Assembly: GCA_903939845.1 (NCBI GenBank)
Contig: CAJAIJ010000057.1
Coordinates: forward strand, 124,001 to 188,000
Length of the DNA stretch: 64,000 bases
Direction of reading: 5' to 3'
Origin: an uncultured Solirubrobacterales bacterium
Lineage (GTDB): Bacteria > Actinomycetota > Thermoleophilia > Solirubrobacterales > 70-9
Positions 1 to 7,891 of the stretch are shown here, piece after piece. The notes below the pieces were generated by a model. That model saw only the letters and a program-made list of their open reading frames with translations, was not told where the DNA came from and ran no database searches. The translations under genes and the position numbers were made by a program. The stretch's first letter is position 1. The number at the start of each line of letters is the position of its first letter.

Positions 1-321
1 GGTCGAGCCGATCACGAGGAGGTCGGCCCCGGTCTCCATCACGATCTGGTGAAGACCCCTTGCAGGCGAGAGACTGGCCCGAATCTCGACTTTGCCTCCG
101 ACCTCGGAGGCGACCTTCTCGGCCGAGGCGCGGGCCTCGTCGGTCATCCAGACAAGTGCATCGGAGGGGAGCGCGGGCAGAACGCTCTTGGCGTAGGGCT
201 CGGGAGCGACCGAGGCCACCACCAGCTCTGCATCGAAGCGGTCCGCCAGCTCCGCGGCCATCGCGACGGCATCGTGCCCCCCTTCGCTTCCATCGAACCC
301 TGCGACTATGCGACTGAACAT
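1..321 (-). CDS. Universal stress protein (UspA family), partial
   Basis: The C-terminus lies beyond the left edge; 107 codons are visible. The N-terminus (MFSRIVAGFDGSEGG) is the first beta strand and nucleotide-binding loop of a Usp domain, and ARGLHQIVMETGADLLVIGS is the usual strand before the ATP-binding glycine motif, which is cut off. A strong AGGAGGT ribosome binding site lies 6 nt upstream of the ATG. It resembles the first domain of the two-domain stress protein at 51814-52671 (both carry LSPARGL followed by TGADLLV), so the two are probably paralogues. The family binds ATP or senses stress; the specific role is unknown. Confidence 0.85.
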   Translation of the reverse strand, partial: MFSRIVAGFDGSEGGHDAVAMAAELADRFDAELVVASVAPEPYAKSVLPALPSDALVWMTDEARASAEKVASEVGGKVEIRASLSPARGLHQIVMETGADLLVIGST

Positions 322-507
322 CGGGGACCTCCTTGTTTGTCAGTGAGTCGTGACCACCTCACCTAACGCTACCGAGGGCTGGCTCTCCGCCCGGGAGCAT
401 TCCCGTGGGCGAGAGCTCGAATCGAGAGAAGACCGAGCACGACCCGTTCCTGCGACGGTAATCCCCAGCAGGGCCTGAAGCAGGGCCTGAAGGTCAGGGC
501 AAACTGA

Positions 508-1134
508 CTACTGGTCAGCCAGAATGACCTTGGTCGTCAACGTCTCGATCAGGTTCAGCCATTGCTCCTGGTCCATCGGATTCGGGACGATGTCGTCGAC
601 GATCCTGCCGAGCGCGTATGACTGGATGAATACGGCGAGAGTCCTGGCGTCGAGGTTCGGATTCACCCTGCCCGAACCCTGCTGCTCGGCCTCGAAGAGA
701 GTGGTGATCCGATCTGTGGCCTGCTGCTGGGCCTCGCCCAGGGCCTCTCGCATCCTCGGGTGGCTGTCACACATGCCCAGGATCCGCGCCCGCTCGAACC
801 TGATTTCGGGCGCGTTGAACTCGGCAAACCTGCGGACGGCTCTGCCCGCAGCGAGCCTGAAGTCGTCACCGGTAAGCAGCTGATTGAGCACCTCCTCGAC
901 CAGTTCGGCGGCGGTCTCGAGAATGTCGACGTATCGCCTGATCAGCGCCGTCTCGACGAGATGACCGAAGTCGTCGAAGTGGTGGTAGAGCGATCCGGTC
1001 GAAATGCCGGAAACCTCGAGAACTTCCTCGACCCTCAGGTCCTCGGGAGACCGGTCCCTCAGCATCGCCAGGACCGTCACCACCAGCTTCTCCCTCGTTT
1101 CGACGCCCCGCGTTCTCGTCAGCACCTCGGCCAT
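508..1134 (-). CDS. TetR/AcrR family transcriptional regulator
   Basis: A 208-residue protein with an N-terminal TetR helix-turn-helix (EVLEVSGISTGSLYHHFDDF) and an all-helical ligand-binding C-terminal half. I start it at the ATG at 1134, not the GTG at 1152, because a TAGACT -10 element ends 7 nt before it, a leaderless arrangement. It is divergent from the MMPL exporter, with start sites about 70 bp apart, so by family precedent it probably represses itself and the exporter. The ligand is unknown. No perfect palindrome is visible between the two genes. Confidence 0.85.
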   Translation of the reverse strand: MAEVLTRTRGVETREKLVVTVLAMLRDRSPEDLRVEEVLEVSGISTGSLYHHFDDFGHLVETALIRRYVDILETAAELVEEVLNQLLTGDDFRLAAGRAVRRFAEFNAPEIRFERARILGMCDSHPRMREALGEAQQQATDRITTLFEAEQQGSGRVNPNLDARTLAVFIQSYALGRIVDDIVPNPMDQEQWLNLIETLTTKVILADQ

Positions 1135-1141
1135 GAGGCCA

Positions 1142-1147
1142 AGTCTA
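1142..1147 (-). promoter_or_regulatory. -10 element TAGACT, leaderless TetR gene
   Basis: TAGACT lies 7 nt upstream of the ATG at 1134, with no ribosome binding site between. No convincing -35 is seen. Confidence 0.5.
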
Positions 1148-1191
1148 GGCACCGACGAGCCTGCTCGGGAGCCGGGTGACCCTGAACCACC

Positions 1192-1197
1192 TATTGT
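1192..1197 (+). promoter_or_regulatory. -10 element TATTGT of the MMPL gene
   Basis: TATTGT ends 6 nt before an ATC triplet at 1204 that occupies the position of the expected start codon of the exporter. The spacing matches the other leaderless promoters here. Confidence 0.45.
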
Positions 1198-1203
1198 CAG
1201 TCC

Positions 1204-3423
1204 ATCACACCGTTCCTCTACCGACTGGGTTCATTCTCGTCTCGCCACCGGCTCTGGGTCATCGTCGTCTGGATCCTGATCGCGGCCGGACTCTTCGTCT
1301 TCTCGTCGAGCGCGGGCCGCAACACCTCCAACAACCTGACCCTCGACGGGACCGGCAGCCAGCAAGCCACCGATCTGCTCGAGAACCGCTGGCCGAAGGC
1401 AGCCAACGGATCCAACCCCGTAGCCCTCGGGGCACCGAAGGGGAAGAAGATCACCGACCAGGAATTCCTGGGACCGATCCAGAAGACCGTAGAGCGCTAC
1501 GAGAATGACCCGGCAGTCCAGTCGGTAGCCAGCCCTCTTGCCGGGACACCACAGGCCCGAAGATTGATCAGCTCGGACCAGACGGTCGCGGTGATCAGCA
1601 TCTCGATCAAGGATTCACCGTCGGACCTCACGGTCGATGAGGGGAATCATCTTGTCGACCTCTCCGCACCTGCGAGCAATGCCGGACTGAAGGTCGGAGT
1701 CGGCGGCTACATAGGAAATGCCGTGTCCGTTCCGAGCGTCGACCTGAGCGTGGCCGTGGGAATCGCCGCCTCGATAGGGATTCTGCTCCTGACCTTCGGG
1801 ACCCTGATCGCGATGGGAATGCCGATGATCACCGCGCTGGCCGGCCTGTTCACCGGGATTTCGGGCGTCTACCTGCTCGGACATCTGGTCGACGTTCCGA
1901 CGATCGGCCCGACCCTGGCCACGATGATCGCACTCGGGGTCGGAGTGGACTACGCCCTGTTCATGGTCAGCCGACATCGCCAGCAACTGGGACTTGGACT
2001 CGACCCACAGGAGGCCGCCGCCCGTGCGACGGCGACGGCGGGCGGTGCAGTTCTGTTCGCCGGCTCGACAGTGATCCTCGCCCTGCTCTGCCTTGCCGTC
2101 GTGAAGGTTCCGATTCTTTCGGCGATGGGCTACTCCTCTGCCCTGGCGGTCCTCTTCGCAATGCTCGCTGCGCTGACCCTGATGCCGGCGTTGCTCTCGC
2201 TTGCAGGCGGGGCAATCGATCGCCTGCGGGTGCCGTTCATCTCGATCGAAAAGCAGGAGGAGTCCGCGGGAAGCAGTGGCTGGGGGCGGTGGACATCGGG
2301 GGTAATCAAGCACCGGATCCCGGCCGTGATCCTCTCGATCCTGGTTCTGGCAGCCCTTGCCTATCCGGCCAACCAGCTCTACCTGGGCCAGCAGGACAAC
2401 GGATCCTTCCCGACCGATACCCAGGCACGAATCGCCTACGACCTGCTCGACCGTGGCTTCGGACCTGGAGCGAACGCCACCTTCCTGATCGCGGTGGCGA
2501 TCGACACCAGTGATCCGGTCACGGCCCAACAAGACCTCCAGGAACTCGACGCCGCCCTCTCGAAAGCCTCGGGCGTTGCCTCGGTCTCGCCGCCATCGGT
2601 GAGTCCCGACAACACGGCCGCGACGCTCAGCCTTACACCGACGACGGGACCCTCCTCGGAAGCAACCTCCACGCTGGTCAGCGACCTGAGGGACTCGACC
2701 ATCCCGAAGGCCACGAAGGGCACCCCACTCAAGGCCTTCGTAGGAGGAACCACTGCCAGTTATGTCGACCTTGCCACCTTGATCTCGGATCGACTTCTGC
2801 TGACGATCGGGATCGTGGTGTTGCTCGGGTTCATCCTCATGACCATGGCCTTCCGGGCCCTGGGGATCGCCCTGATCTCTTCCCTCATGAACCTCGTGAC
2901 CGTTGCGGCCGCGTTCGGTGTCACCACAGCGGTCTTCGAGGTGGGCCGGGGGATCTCCCTGGTCGGGCTGGATGAGTCGATTCCGGTCGTCAGCTACGTG
3001 CCGCTGATGATGTTCGCTGTCCTGTTCGGGCTCTCGATGGACTACAACGTCTTCCTGATGAGCGTGGTGCGAGAGAAGTGGCTCGCGACCAGAGATCCGG
3101 ACCGGGCGACAATCGAGGGACTCGCCTCGACGGGCCGGATAGTCAGCGCTGCGGCCCTGATCATGATCACCGTCTTCCTCGCCTTCGTGCTCAATGGCAA
3201 CCCGATCGTCAAGCAGTTCGGTGTCGGCACCGCCGTGGCGATCGTCATCTACGCGACGCTGGTTCGGTGCGTACTGCTTCCGGCGACGATGAGCCTCTTC
3301 GGCAAGGGTTGCTGGTATCTGCCGCGATGGCTCGATCGAATCATGCCCGGCATCTCCATCGAGGGCGACCAATACTTCGAGCAGTCCGGGGCCGGCCGAA
3401 CCCCTCCCGGAAACAAGGCGTGA
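1204..3423 (+). CDS. MMPL family RND-type membrane transporter
   Basis: About 739 residues, normal for actinobacterial MmpL proteins. TM1 is followed by an extracytoplasmic domain, a block of five helices, a second external domain and a second block. The paired transmembrane signatures GVGVDYALFM (D249) and GLSMDYNVFL (D613) are the proton-relay motifs of the family. The reading frame is open from 1186, but there is no ATG, GTG or TTG in frame until 1564, which lies inside the first external domain. Homologous N-termini start MTPFLYRLG; here the codon is ATC at 1204, exactly 6 nt after a -10 element. It probably exports lipids or drugs and is controlled by the divergent TetR. The start codon is either mutated, non-canonical or misread. 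Confidence 0.8.
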   Translation: MTPFLYRLGSFSSRHRLWVIVVWILIAAGLFVFSSSAGRNTSNNLTLDGTGSQQATDLLENRWPKAANGSNPVALGAPKGKKITDQEFLGPIQKTVERYENDPAVQSVASPLAGTPQARRLISSDQTVAVISISIKDSPSDLTVDEGNHLVDLSAPASNAGLKVGVGGYIGNAVSVPSVDLSVAVGIAASIGILLLTFGTLIAMGMPMITALAGLFTGISGVYLLGHLVDVPTIGPTLATMIALGVGVDYALFMVSRHRQQLGLGLDPQEAAARATATAGGAVLFAGSTVILALLCLAVVKVPILSAMGYSSALAVLFAMLAALTLMPALLSLAGGAIDRLRVPFISIEKQEESAGSSGWGRWTSGVIKHRIPAVILSILVLAALAYPANQLYLGQQDNGSFPTDTQARIAYDLLDRGFGPGANATFLIAVAIDTSDPVTAQQDLQELDAALSKASGVASVSPPSVSPDNTAATLSLTPTTGPSSEATSTLVSDLRDSTIPKATKGTPLKAFVGGTTASYVDLATLISDRLLLTIGIVVLLGFILMTMAFRALGIALISSLMNLVTVAAAFGVTTAVFEVGRGISLVGLDESIPVVSYVPLMMFAVLFGLSMDYNVFLMSVVREKWLATRDPDRATIEGLASTGRIVSAAALIMITVFLAFVLNGNPIVKQFGVGTAVAIVIYATLVRCVLLPATMSLFGKGCWYLPRWLDRIMPGISIEGDQYFEQSGAGRTPPGNKA

Positions 3424-3492
3424 TCGAACCGGCAGGGATGCGATCGAGCTGATCGATGCAGTACTGCCGGGCTACCGGGACCGCAGGGCCAT

Positions 3493-4047
3493 TCACTCCC
3501 CGGGATCCGGCGGACTGCGCCAGATCGGGTGGGGGATACCGACGATCCGGTTGATGGCAACCGCGATCAAGGTCACGGCGACCGCCCCGGCCAACATGAA
3601 GATCCAGTCCTCGGGTGCCGAAAGAAGGCCCATCGCCACCACCAGAGCCGTCGCAACCCCTGGGATGTGGAGGATCCGCAAACCCATGAGGGCCGCGATC
3701 GCCAGCACGAGCGCAGAGAGGATCGCGCCCAGGCGATTCCAGTCGAGGTCGGTCGTGTCGGGGGCGATGTCGACCAACCCGAAGACCACGAGGGCAGTGA
3801 TCCCTGCCAACAGGCCGACCAGATGCGCGCCCACCACGTTCCTGGGATTCGCCTCCTGGGCCAGGGGGAAGGCAAACAGCAGGAACATCGTCGGCCCGAG
3901 CGGGGGGAAGATGAATGGCTGGCTGCCCCAGACGGCAAGGACCCCGATGAACCCCATGGTCAGGAGGGAGGCGATGACGACGTAGGGAGGACTCGAGCGG
4001 TAGGCGCTGGAGATGTCCGCGATGTTCTTTCGCCTGGGCAGACGCAC
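3493..4047 (-). CDS. HPP family integral membrane protein
   Basis: About 184 residues with four or more hydrophobic helices and the family block FPPLGPTMFLLFAFP then NPRNVVGAHLVG, characteristic of HPP (PF04982) proteins. A second conserved stretch, IPGVATALVVAMG, follows. Some plant and cyanobacterial homologues act in nitrite transport; the function here is unknown. I chose the GTG at 4047 because a TAGATT -10 element ends 7 nt upstream; an alternative TTG lies at 4056. It is convergent with the MMPL gene, 69 bp away. Confidence 0.8.
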   Translation of the reverse strand: MRLPRRKNIADISSAYRSSPPYVVIASLLTMGFIGVLAVWGSQPFIFPPLGPTMFLLFAFPLAQEANPRNVVGAHLVGLLAGITALVVFGLVDIAPDTTDLDWNRLGAILSALVLAIAALMGLRILHIPGVATALVVAMGLLSAPEDWIFMLAGAVAVTLIAVAINRIVGIPHPIWRSPPDPGE

Positions 4048-4054
4048 GGAGGCC

Positions 4055-4060
4055 AATCTA
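4055..4060 (-). promoter_or_regulatory. -10 element TAGATT, leaderless HPP gene
   Basis: TAGATT on the minus strand is 7 nt upstream of the GTG at 4047, with no Shine-Dalgarno sequence. Confidence 0.4.
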
Positions 4061-4198
4061 CCCGCCTACCCGGTCCCCCTGCCCACTCTGCCGATTCCCG
4101 CCGGGTAGTCAGGGCGGGTCCTGTGCCCCGCCGTCCGGATCGACACGCCGCCGGTCAACCCCTTCCGGCTAGCCTTTGATCATTGAAGGTCCGCCCCC

Positions 4199-4270
4199 GG
4201 GCGCGTAGCTCAGCGGAAGAGCGCTCGCTTCACACGCGAGAGGTCGCTGGTTCGAACCCAGCCGCGCCCA
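4199..4270 (+). tRNA. tRNA-Val (anticodon CAC)
   Basis: A complete cloverleaf: acceptor stem GGGCGCG pairs with CGCGCCC, discriminator A at 4270, D arm GCTCAGCGGAAGAGC, anticodon arm CTCGC-TTCACAC-GCGAG giving anticodon CAC (reads GUG), and T arm with GGTTCGAACC. CCA is not encoded. The gene is followed by a series of partial copies of its own 3' half down to 8324, so it looks like an integration target. Confidence 0.96.
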
Positions 4271-4293
4271 TCGAAAGCCCGGACCATGCGGGG

Positions 4294-4306
4294 TGGTTCG
4301 AACCCA
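4294..4306 (+). repeat. tRNA-Val 3'-end copy A (att-like)
   Basis: The 13 bp TGGTTCGAACCCA are identical to tRNA-Val positions 4248-4260. The similarity stops there. This is short enough that coincidence cannot be excluded on its own. Confidence 0.4.
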
Positions 4307-4366
4307 AGTGATCACCAGCTGGGTCAAGCGCCTCCTGGAAGGAAAAACGTCTCATCCCAATGAGGC

Positions 4367-4815
4367 TCACCATGCCTCTCCTTCCTCGCCTCCCTGGACC
4401 TCGAGCATTCCCGTCTCTTGGGCAAGTCGGTCGTACTCCGGCATCACGACCAGGACAGATCGAGCGGCTGCCTGCCTCGCAGTTAGGAGCTGCTTCTCCG
4501 ACAGCACCGTGCCCCCAGCCTCTGCCTTCAGATCCCTGCTGAAAAGGAGCAGGCCGAGCCCGACACCAACCGCGTAACGATCTCTTTCCCGATTCGCCCC
4601 CTCCTCCTTCAGGTCCCGCACACGAGCATCGAGATAGTCCCTGAAGGGGTGGAAGTCCTCATTCAAGAAAGAAGATGGTTGGAATCTTCTGGGACCCAAA
4701 CCTTTCGAGCTCCTCGTAGTCCGGGGCCCTCCTGGATGAGCAGAGGATGGTCGTCGAGACGACCAAAACCCTCGACAAGCCCGAGGTCTTTTTCCACTGC
4801 GACCGGCCTGAAGCG
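4367..4815 (-). pseudogene. Frameshifted remnant of an unidentified protein
   Basis: Three minus-strand frames join into one plausible protein. The first segment contains AVEKDLGLVEGFGRLDDHPL (ending near 4735), the next PDYEELERFGSQKIPTIFF (ending near 4665), and the last LNEDFHPFRDYLDARVRD to the stop at 4367. The last segment continues with a charged helix, a short GVGLGLLLFSRDL stretch and RQAAARSVLVVMPEYDRLAQ. Two frameshifts and no clear start indicate a decayed gene. I do not recognise the family. It lies in the first segment of the tRNA-Val islet. Confidence 0.5.
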
Positions 4816-4941
4816 CCGCGCAGGAGCACCTGCCGCGTCGCAGCTCTGGCTCCGGCCGACCCTCGCTAAGACACGGGCTTGCCGCCACAGTTAGCGCGGC
4901 GGCAAGCCCAGATCCTTCCTCATGTAAGGAGCCGAAGCCCG

Positions 4942-5916
4942 CTAGTGACCAAGGTGCATCATCGCCATCGACATCTCGCCTACCTTGCCGCGCAGGCAGC
5001 CGATCGCGTACGGATACTCGTTGTTGGTGTGGTAGTGGTACATGTACTTCTTCTTGCCATCCCAACGAATCCAGCCGTAGTGGCCGTGGCATTCATCGAG
5101 CTGAGCATTCGTGATCGGCTTGCGGGGGGAGCCCGCCACCGCACCATGGTAAGGCCCGTAAATGCCGAAGCCGTCGGCGGCGTAGCCGAATAGCGGCGAC
5201 GGCTCACCCTTCTTCCCCTGGTTGGGGAAGCACTTCCACGAAAAGCCGTGGTAGTGGTACTGCTCGGCGTACGGATGGCCCCAGCACTTGTCGTACGGCA
5301 GCGCCGCGCTTGGGCTGACCGCGTTGAAGTCAGCACTCACGGCGACCTCCGCGTGAAACGCGGCGCCGGTCTGAGAGGCAATGCCTACAGCTAGCGAGTC
5401 GATGCAAGAGGGCCTCGACTGAACCTTCGGGTTCCGCGGCACAGTCAGCGACATGTTGTACGGCTTGATTGGAATCTCGGCAGCGTTCGCATACCCCTGC
5501 GCCGGAAGCGCAGCGTAATACGAATACGCATCACTGCTCGAAGGCATCGGGAACTCGCCCATTGCATGATTCGGGATGCCGTTGCCCTTCAGGTAGCGCT
5601 TCTTCGAGGTGAGCTTGATCGAGAAGCGGTGCTTCTTCTTGACCGAGCCGGGCACCGTGGGGATGTCAGCAATGTTGATCGTGGTCCCAGAGACCCACGG
5701 TGTGCTCGCGTTGGTCAACGTCGTTGGGAACGTAACACCCTGAATCACCCGCGGGCAGAAGTACAGCGTGTCCCTTGCCGGGGAGCCAATGCTCGTCCCG
5801 GTTGGTGGTGTCTTGAGCGTCGTCGGTACGAAGCCGGACGCGCCAACTGCCGGCACAACAAGAAGTCCCCCCGCGAACGCCACAAGGGCGGTGGCTACAA
5901 AGCTCTTCAACTTCAT
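4942..5916 (-). CDS. Secreted YHYH domain-containing protein
   Basis: A 324-residue protein with a signal peptide (MKLKSFVATALVAFAGGLLVVPAVGA) and a C-terminal YHYH domain (PF14240): QYHYHGFSWKC and later MYHYHTNNEYPYAIGCLRG, with GYAADGFGIYGPYH between. The histidine-tyrosine pairs suggest metal binding, but the family function is not established. A GGAGGTG ribosome binding site lies 7 nt before the ATG at 5916, with a TATAAT -10 element about 45 nt upstream. It lies downstream of a TetR gene on the same strand, inside the islet. Its lower GC supports acquisition by transfer. Confidence 0.85.
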   Translation of the reverse strand: MKLKSFVATALVAFAGGLLVVPAVGASGFVPTTLKTPPTGTSIGSPARDTLYFCPRVIQGVTFPTTLTNASTPWVSGTTINIADIPTVPGSVKKKHRFSIKLTSKKRYLKGNGIPNHAMGEFPMPSSSDAYSYYAALPAQGYANAAEIPIKPYNMSLTVPRNPKVQSRPSCIDSLAVGIASQTGAAFHAEVAVSADFNAVSPSAALPYDKCWGHPYAEQYHYHGFSWKCFPNQGKKGEPSPLFGYAADGFGIYGPYHGAVAGSPRKPITNAQLDECHGHYGWIRWDGKKKYMYHYHTNNEYPYAIGCLRGKVGEMSMAMMHLGH

Positions 5917-5960
5917 CACTCAGCACCTCCATGAATCATCGTGGTTTCCCTGCCACGAAG

Positions 5961-5966
5961 ATTATA
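5961..5966 (-). promoter_or_regulatory. Consensus -10 TATAAT upstream of the YHYH gene
   Basis: On the minus strand the sequence ACTAAATGATAGT runs directly into TATAAT, about 45 nt before the ATG of the YHYH gene. The ACTA/TAGT half-sites could form an imperfect operator for the adjacent TetR protein. No -35 close to consensus is seen. Confidence 0.45.
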
Positions 5967-6043
5967 ACTATCATTTAGTCTTCAGGCGAGGTGCTGGAGA
6001 TTCGCGAGACCGCGCTTGATGGGCTCGTTGGCGTTACAGCCGA

Positions 6044-6685
6044 CTACTGGGAAGGTCCACCAAGCGGTGACAGTGGCGCCTTCACCAACTTGCGTGCACG
6101 CGCCGGAGTGAAGCCCAGTAGGGAAAGCGCAACCTCGACGACAGCATCCGCCTCGTCGGGCTTCGGTTTCGGCAAGGACCCCTGCCGAATGAACTCATCG
6201 ACGAGACAGGCGAGAAAGAGTCGGGTTCGCCTCTCGATCTGATCGATTCGAATAGCCCCGTCCGCGACGAGGCGTTCGACTCTCGCCCCAAGGTCCCCCG
6301 TCAGGGCATCCAAATCGACCGGGGTGGTCCGATAGACACTCAACCCAATACGCGCGAACTCGGGCTGGAACTCGTGACCACGCACCCCCAAGCGGGCCGC
6401 AGCGACGAATTGTTCGATCTCAGTGGGCAGATCGGAGACAGCCTCCGTCATCCAGGCTTCCCAGCGCTGCAGCATGTCAACGATCGCTGCAGCGAGAAGC
6501 CCCTCCTTCGAGCCGAAATGCTTATAGAGAGTGGCGATTGAAACGCCGGCCGACGCCGCCAAATCGTCGATCGTTACCTCCGGTCCCCGCTCAGCGATCG
6601 TGTCCTGGGCCGAGACAATCAGCGCGGCGCGCCGACGTTCGAGGTGAGCACTTTGGCGACTTGATTTGACGGAATCTTGGGTCAT
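6044..6685 (-). CDS. TetR/AcrR family transcriptional regulator
   Basis: 213 residues. The N-terminal DNA-binding domain is clear (VTIDDLAASAGVSIATLYKHFGSKEGLL), followed by a helical ligand domain ending with SLLGFTPARARKLVKAP. It lies 127 bp upstream of the YHYH gene on the same strand, and that gene has its own promoter, so it may be the local regulator of the cassette. The ATG at 6685 has no obvious ribosome binding site. The segment ends at tRNA-Val copy B (6726), 40 bp upstream of this start. Confidence 0.85.
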   Translation of the reverse strand: MTQDSVKSSRQSAHLERRRAALIVSAQDTIAERGPEVTIDDLAASAGVSIATLYKHFGSKEGLLAAAIVDMLQRWEAWMTEAVSDLPTEIEQFVAAARLGVRGHEFQPEFARIGLSVYRTTPVDLDALTGDLGARVERLVADGAIRIDQIERRTRLFLACLVDEFIRQGSLPKPKPDEADAVVEVALSLLGFTPARARKLVKAPLSPLGGPSQ

Positions 6686-6725
6686 CTTGGATCCAGCAAG
6701 CGACCATACCGAAGGCTCCGAACCG

Positions 6726-6750
6726 TGGTTAGGACCCAGCCGCGCCCATC
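6726..6750 (+). repeat. tRNA-Val 3'-end copy B (att-like)
   Basis: Matches tRNA-Val 4248-4272 at 23 of 25 positions: the T-arm 3' half, the acceptor 3' strand (CGCGCCCA) and the first two bases beyond the gene. The two mismatches are in the T loop. Confidence 0.75.
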
Positions 6751-6772
6751 AGAATCTCAGGCCGCGGGAGTC

Positions 6773-7075
6773 TCAGGAAAACTGAATGGGAACCGTCACG
6801 ATCGGCCCGTTCGAAGGTCGGTCGTCCTTGAGAACGGTCTTGCCGGTTGGGTCCTGCTCCTTGAGGTCCAGTTCATAGATGGACGGATTCTCGTAAACGC
6901 GGTAGTAGTACTTGAGATTTGCGAGGTCGGCGACGCCAGTCCAGATCGTGTATTCCGTCGACTCGTCGCCCTTCTCGGTGACGTTCCGCTGGATTCCCTT
7001 CGGGATGTCGAAGTTGTTCATCACATCAAGTCCGTGCAGAGAGGAAGCGGCCGAGTTCAAGCGTTGAGCCGCTTT
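6773..7075 (-). pseudogene. 5'-truncated choloylglycine/linear amide C-N hydrolase
   Basis: About 100 codons resembling the C-terminus of the Ntn-hydrolase family PF02275: LHGLDVMNNFDIPKG, then TEYTIWTGVADLANLKYYYR and YENPSIYELDL. The N-terminal nucleophile region is missing, and an in-frame stop at 7076-7078 ends the upstream reading. The remnant starts 22 bp from tRNA-Val copy B. It is either decayed or was cut by an integration event near 7080, where a very degenerate tRNA-3'-like sequence may lie. Confidence 0.55.
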
Positions 7076-7112
7076 TCAAGACCCGACCCGGCGCCCGTCC
7101 CTGTCGCCGGCT

Positions 7113-7139
7113 TTTCCTGCAGCGGCGACCGGGGTTAGG
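7113..7139. other. Inverted repeat upstream of ycnI-like gene
   Basis: GTCGCCG and CGGCGAC are separated by 13 nt, 18 bp before the ATG at 7157. It could be a terminator for incoming transcription or a regulatory hairpin in the leader. There is no T-tract. Confidence 0.3.
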
Positions 7140-7156
7140 TGTCATGATCCTCACCA

Positions 7157-7810
7157 ATGAGCTCGATCAATAAATATCTGTATCGCCTGTGCGGCATCTC
7201 GCTGGCGGCGTTGGTGGGAGTACTCGCATCTCTCGCCGTGACCACGGGAGCCGGTGCCCACGGAACGCTGAACCTCTACGGCAAAACCGCGACCGCTGGC
7301 AAAAACGGAACACTTACCCTCACGATCCCCCACGGCTGCGGGTCGAACGACACGACAACCACCAAGATCGTGCTCACGCTTGGCAGCGCCTGGCAGAGCG
7401 TCAAGCCGGCAATGGTTACCGGCTGGCAATCGACGGTGAAGCGTGCAGCCAACGGGAAGCGTCTGATCACATGGATGGCAACCGGCGGCGGGCTTCCAAA
7501 CAACGAGTCCGGTGACTTCCCAATTGCGGTTCGGTGGCCGAGGCAAGCCGGCATCTACAACACGCCAACCGCGCAATATTGCGGCTCTCAGCTGATGTAT
7601 TGGAAAGACCCTTTCAACGCAGCTGCCGACGGTGACCGGCCGTATCCGGCGGTCTACCCGGTACCCCGGGTTAGGGTGCGCTCCGCATCGAGGCACTCAG
7701 CGACCTCAGTAACCCGTTCATCGACATGGAGCCTCTGCCCGTTAGGGCGAACACTCGCTTCACACGCAAGAGGTCGCTGGTCCGAACCCAGCCGTGCCCA
7801 ATCGGGCTAG
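7157..7810 (+). CDS. YcnI/DUF1775 domain protein, C-terminus read through an att copy
   Basis: 217 residues. A signal peptide ends in AGAHGTLNL, so the mature protein starts with histidine, as in copper-binding YcnI proteins (DUF1775). The domain continues with TLTIPHGCG, VTGWQSTV, ITWMATGGGLPN, FPIAVRWPRQAGIY and TAQYC. Similarity fades after YPAVYPVPRV near residue 173. The last 17 or so codons are encoded by tRNA-Val copy C (7754-7800), giving the artificial tail ASHARGRW. The original C-terminus, where family members often have a transmembrane anchor, is lost. It is probably still translated; whether it is functional is uncertain. Confidence 0.7.
   Translation: MSSINKYLYRLCGISLAALVGVLASLAVTTGAGAHGTLNLYGKTATAGKNGTLTLTIPHGCGSNDTTTTKIVLTLGSAWQSVKPAMVTGWQSTVKRAANGKRLITWMATGGGLPNNESGDFPIAVRWPRQAGIYNTPTAQYCGSQLMYWKDPFNAAADGDRPYPAVYPVPRVRVRSASRHSATSVTRSSTWSLCPLGRTLASHARGRWSEPSRAQSG
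7754..7800 (+). repeat. tRNA-Val 3'-end copy C, including the anticodon arm
   Basis: Matches tRNA-Val 4224-4270 at 44 of 47 positions, covering the anticodon arm with CAC, the variable loop, the T arm and the acceptor 3' strand. There is no D arm or acceptor 5' strand, so it is not a functional tRNA. It lies inside the 3' end of the YcnI reading frame. Confidence 0.85.
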
Positions 7811-7821
7811 AGGTTTGACGG

Positions 7822-7847
7822 GGTTTGAACCCAACAGCGCCCATCGA
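7822..7847 (+). repeat. tRNA-Val 3'-end copy D (att-like)
   Basis: Matches tRNA-Val 4249-4274 at 23 of 26 positions, extending 4 nt past the mature 3' end. It is only 21 bp from copy C. Confidence 0.7.
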
Positions 7848-7891
7848 CAAGTGAAGGGCGGTAGTACCTCGCCTGCTACCCTCGCCACGTC

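Noticed and set aside
1615..3372. A 585-codon open frame on the minus strand
   Set aside because: Fully antisense to the MMPL gene; rich in His, Arg, Asp and Gly with no hydrophobic core.
7754..7800. Copy C as a second tRNA-Val gene
   Set aside because: It keeps the anticodon and T arms, but no D arm or acceptor 5' strand precedes it, so it cannot fold into a tRNA.
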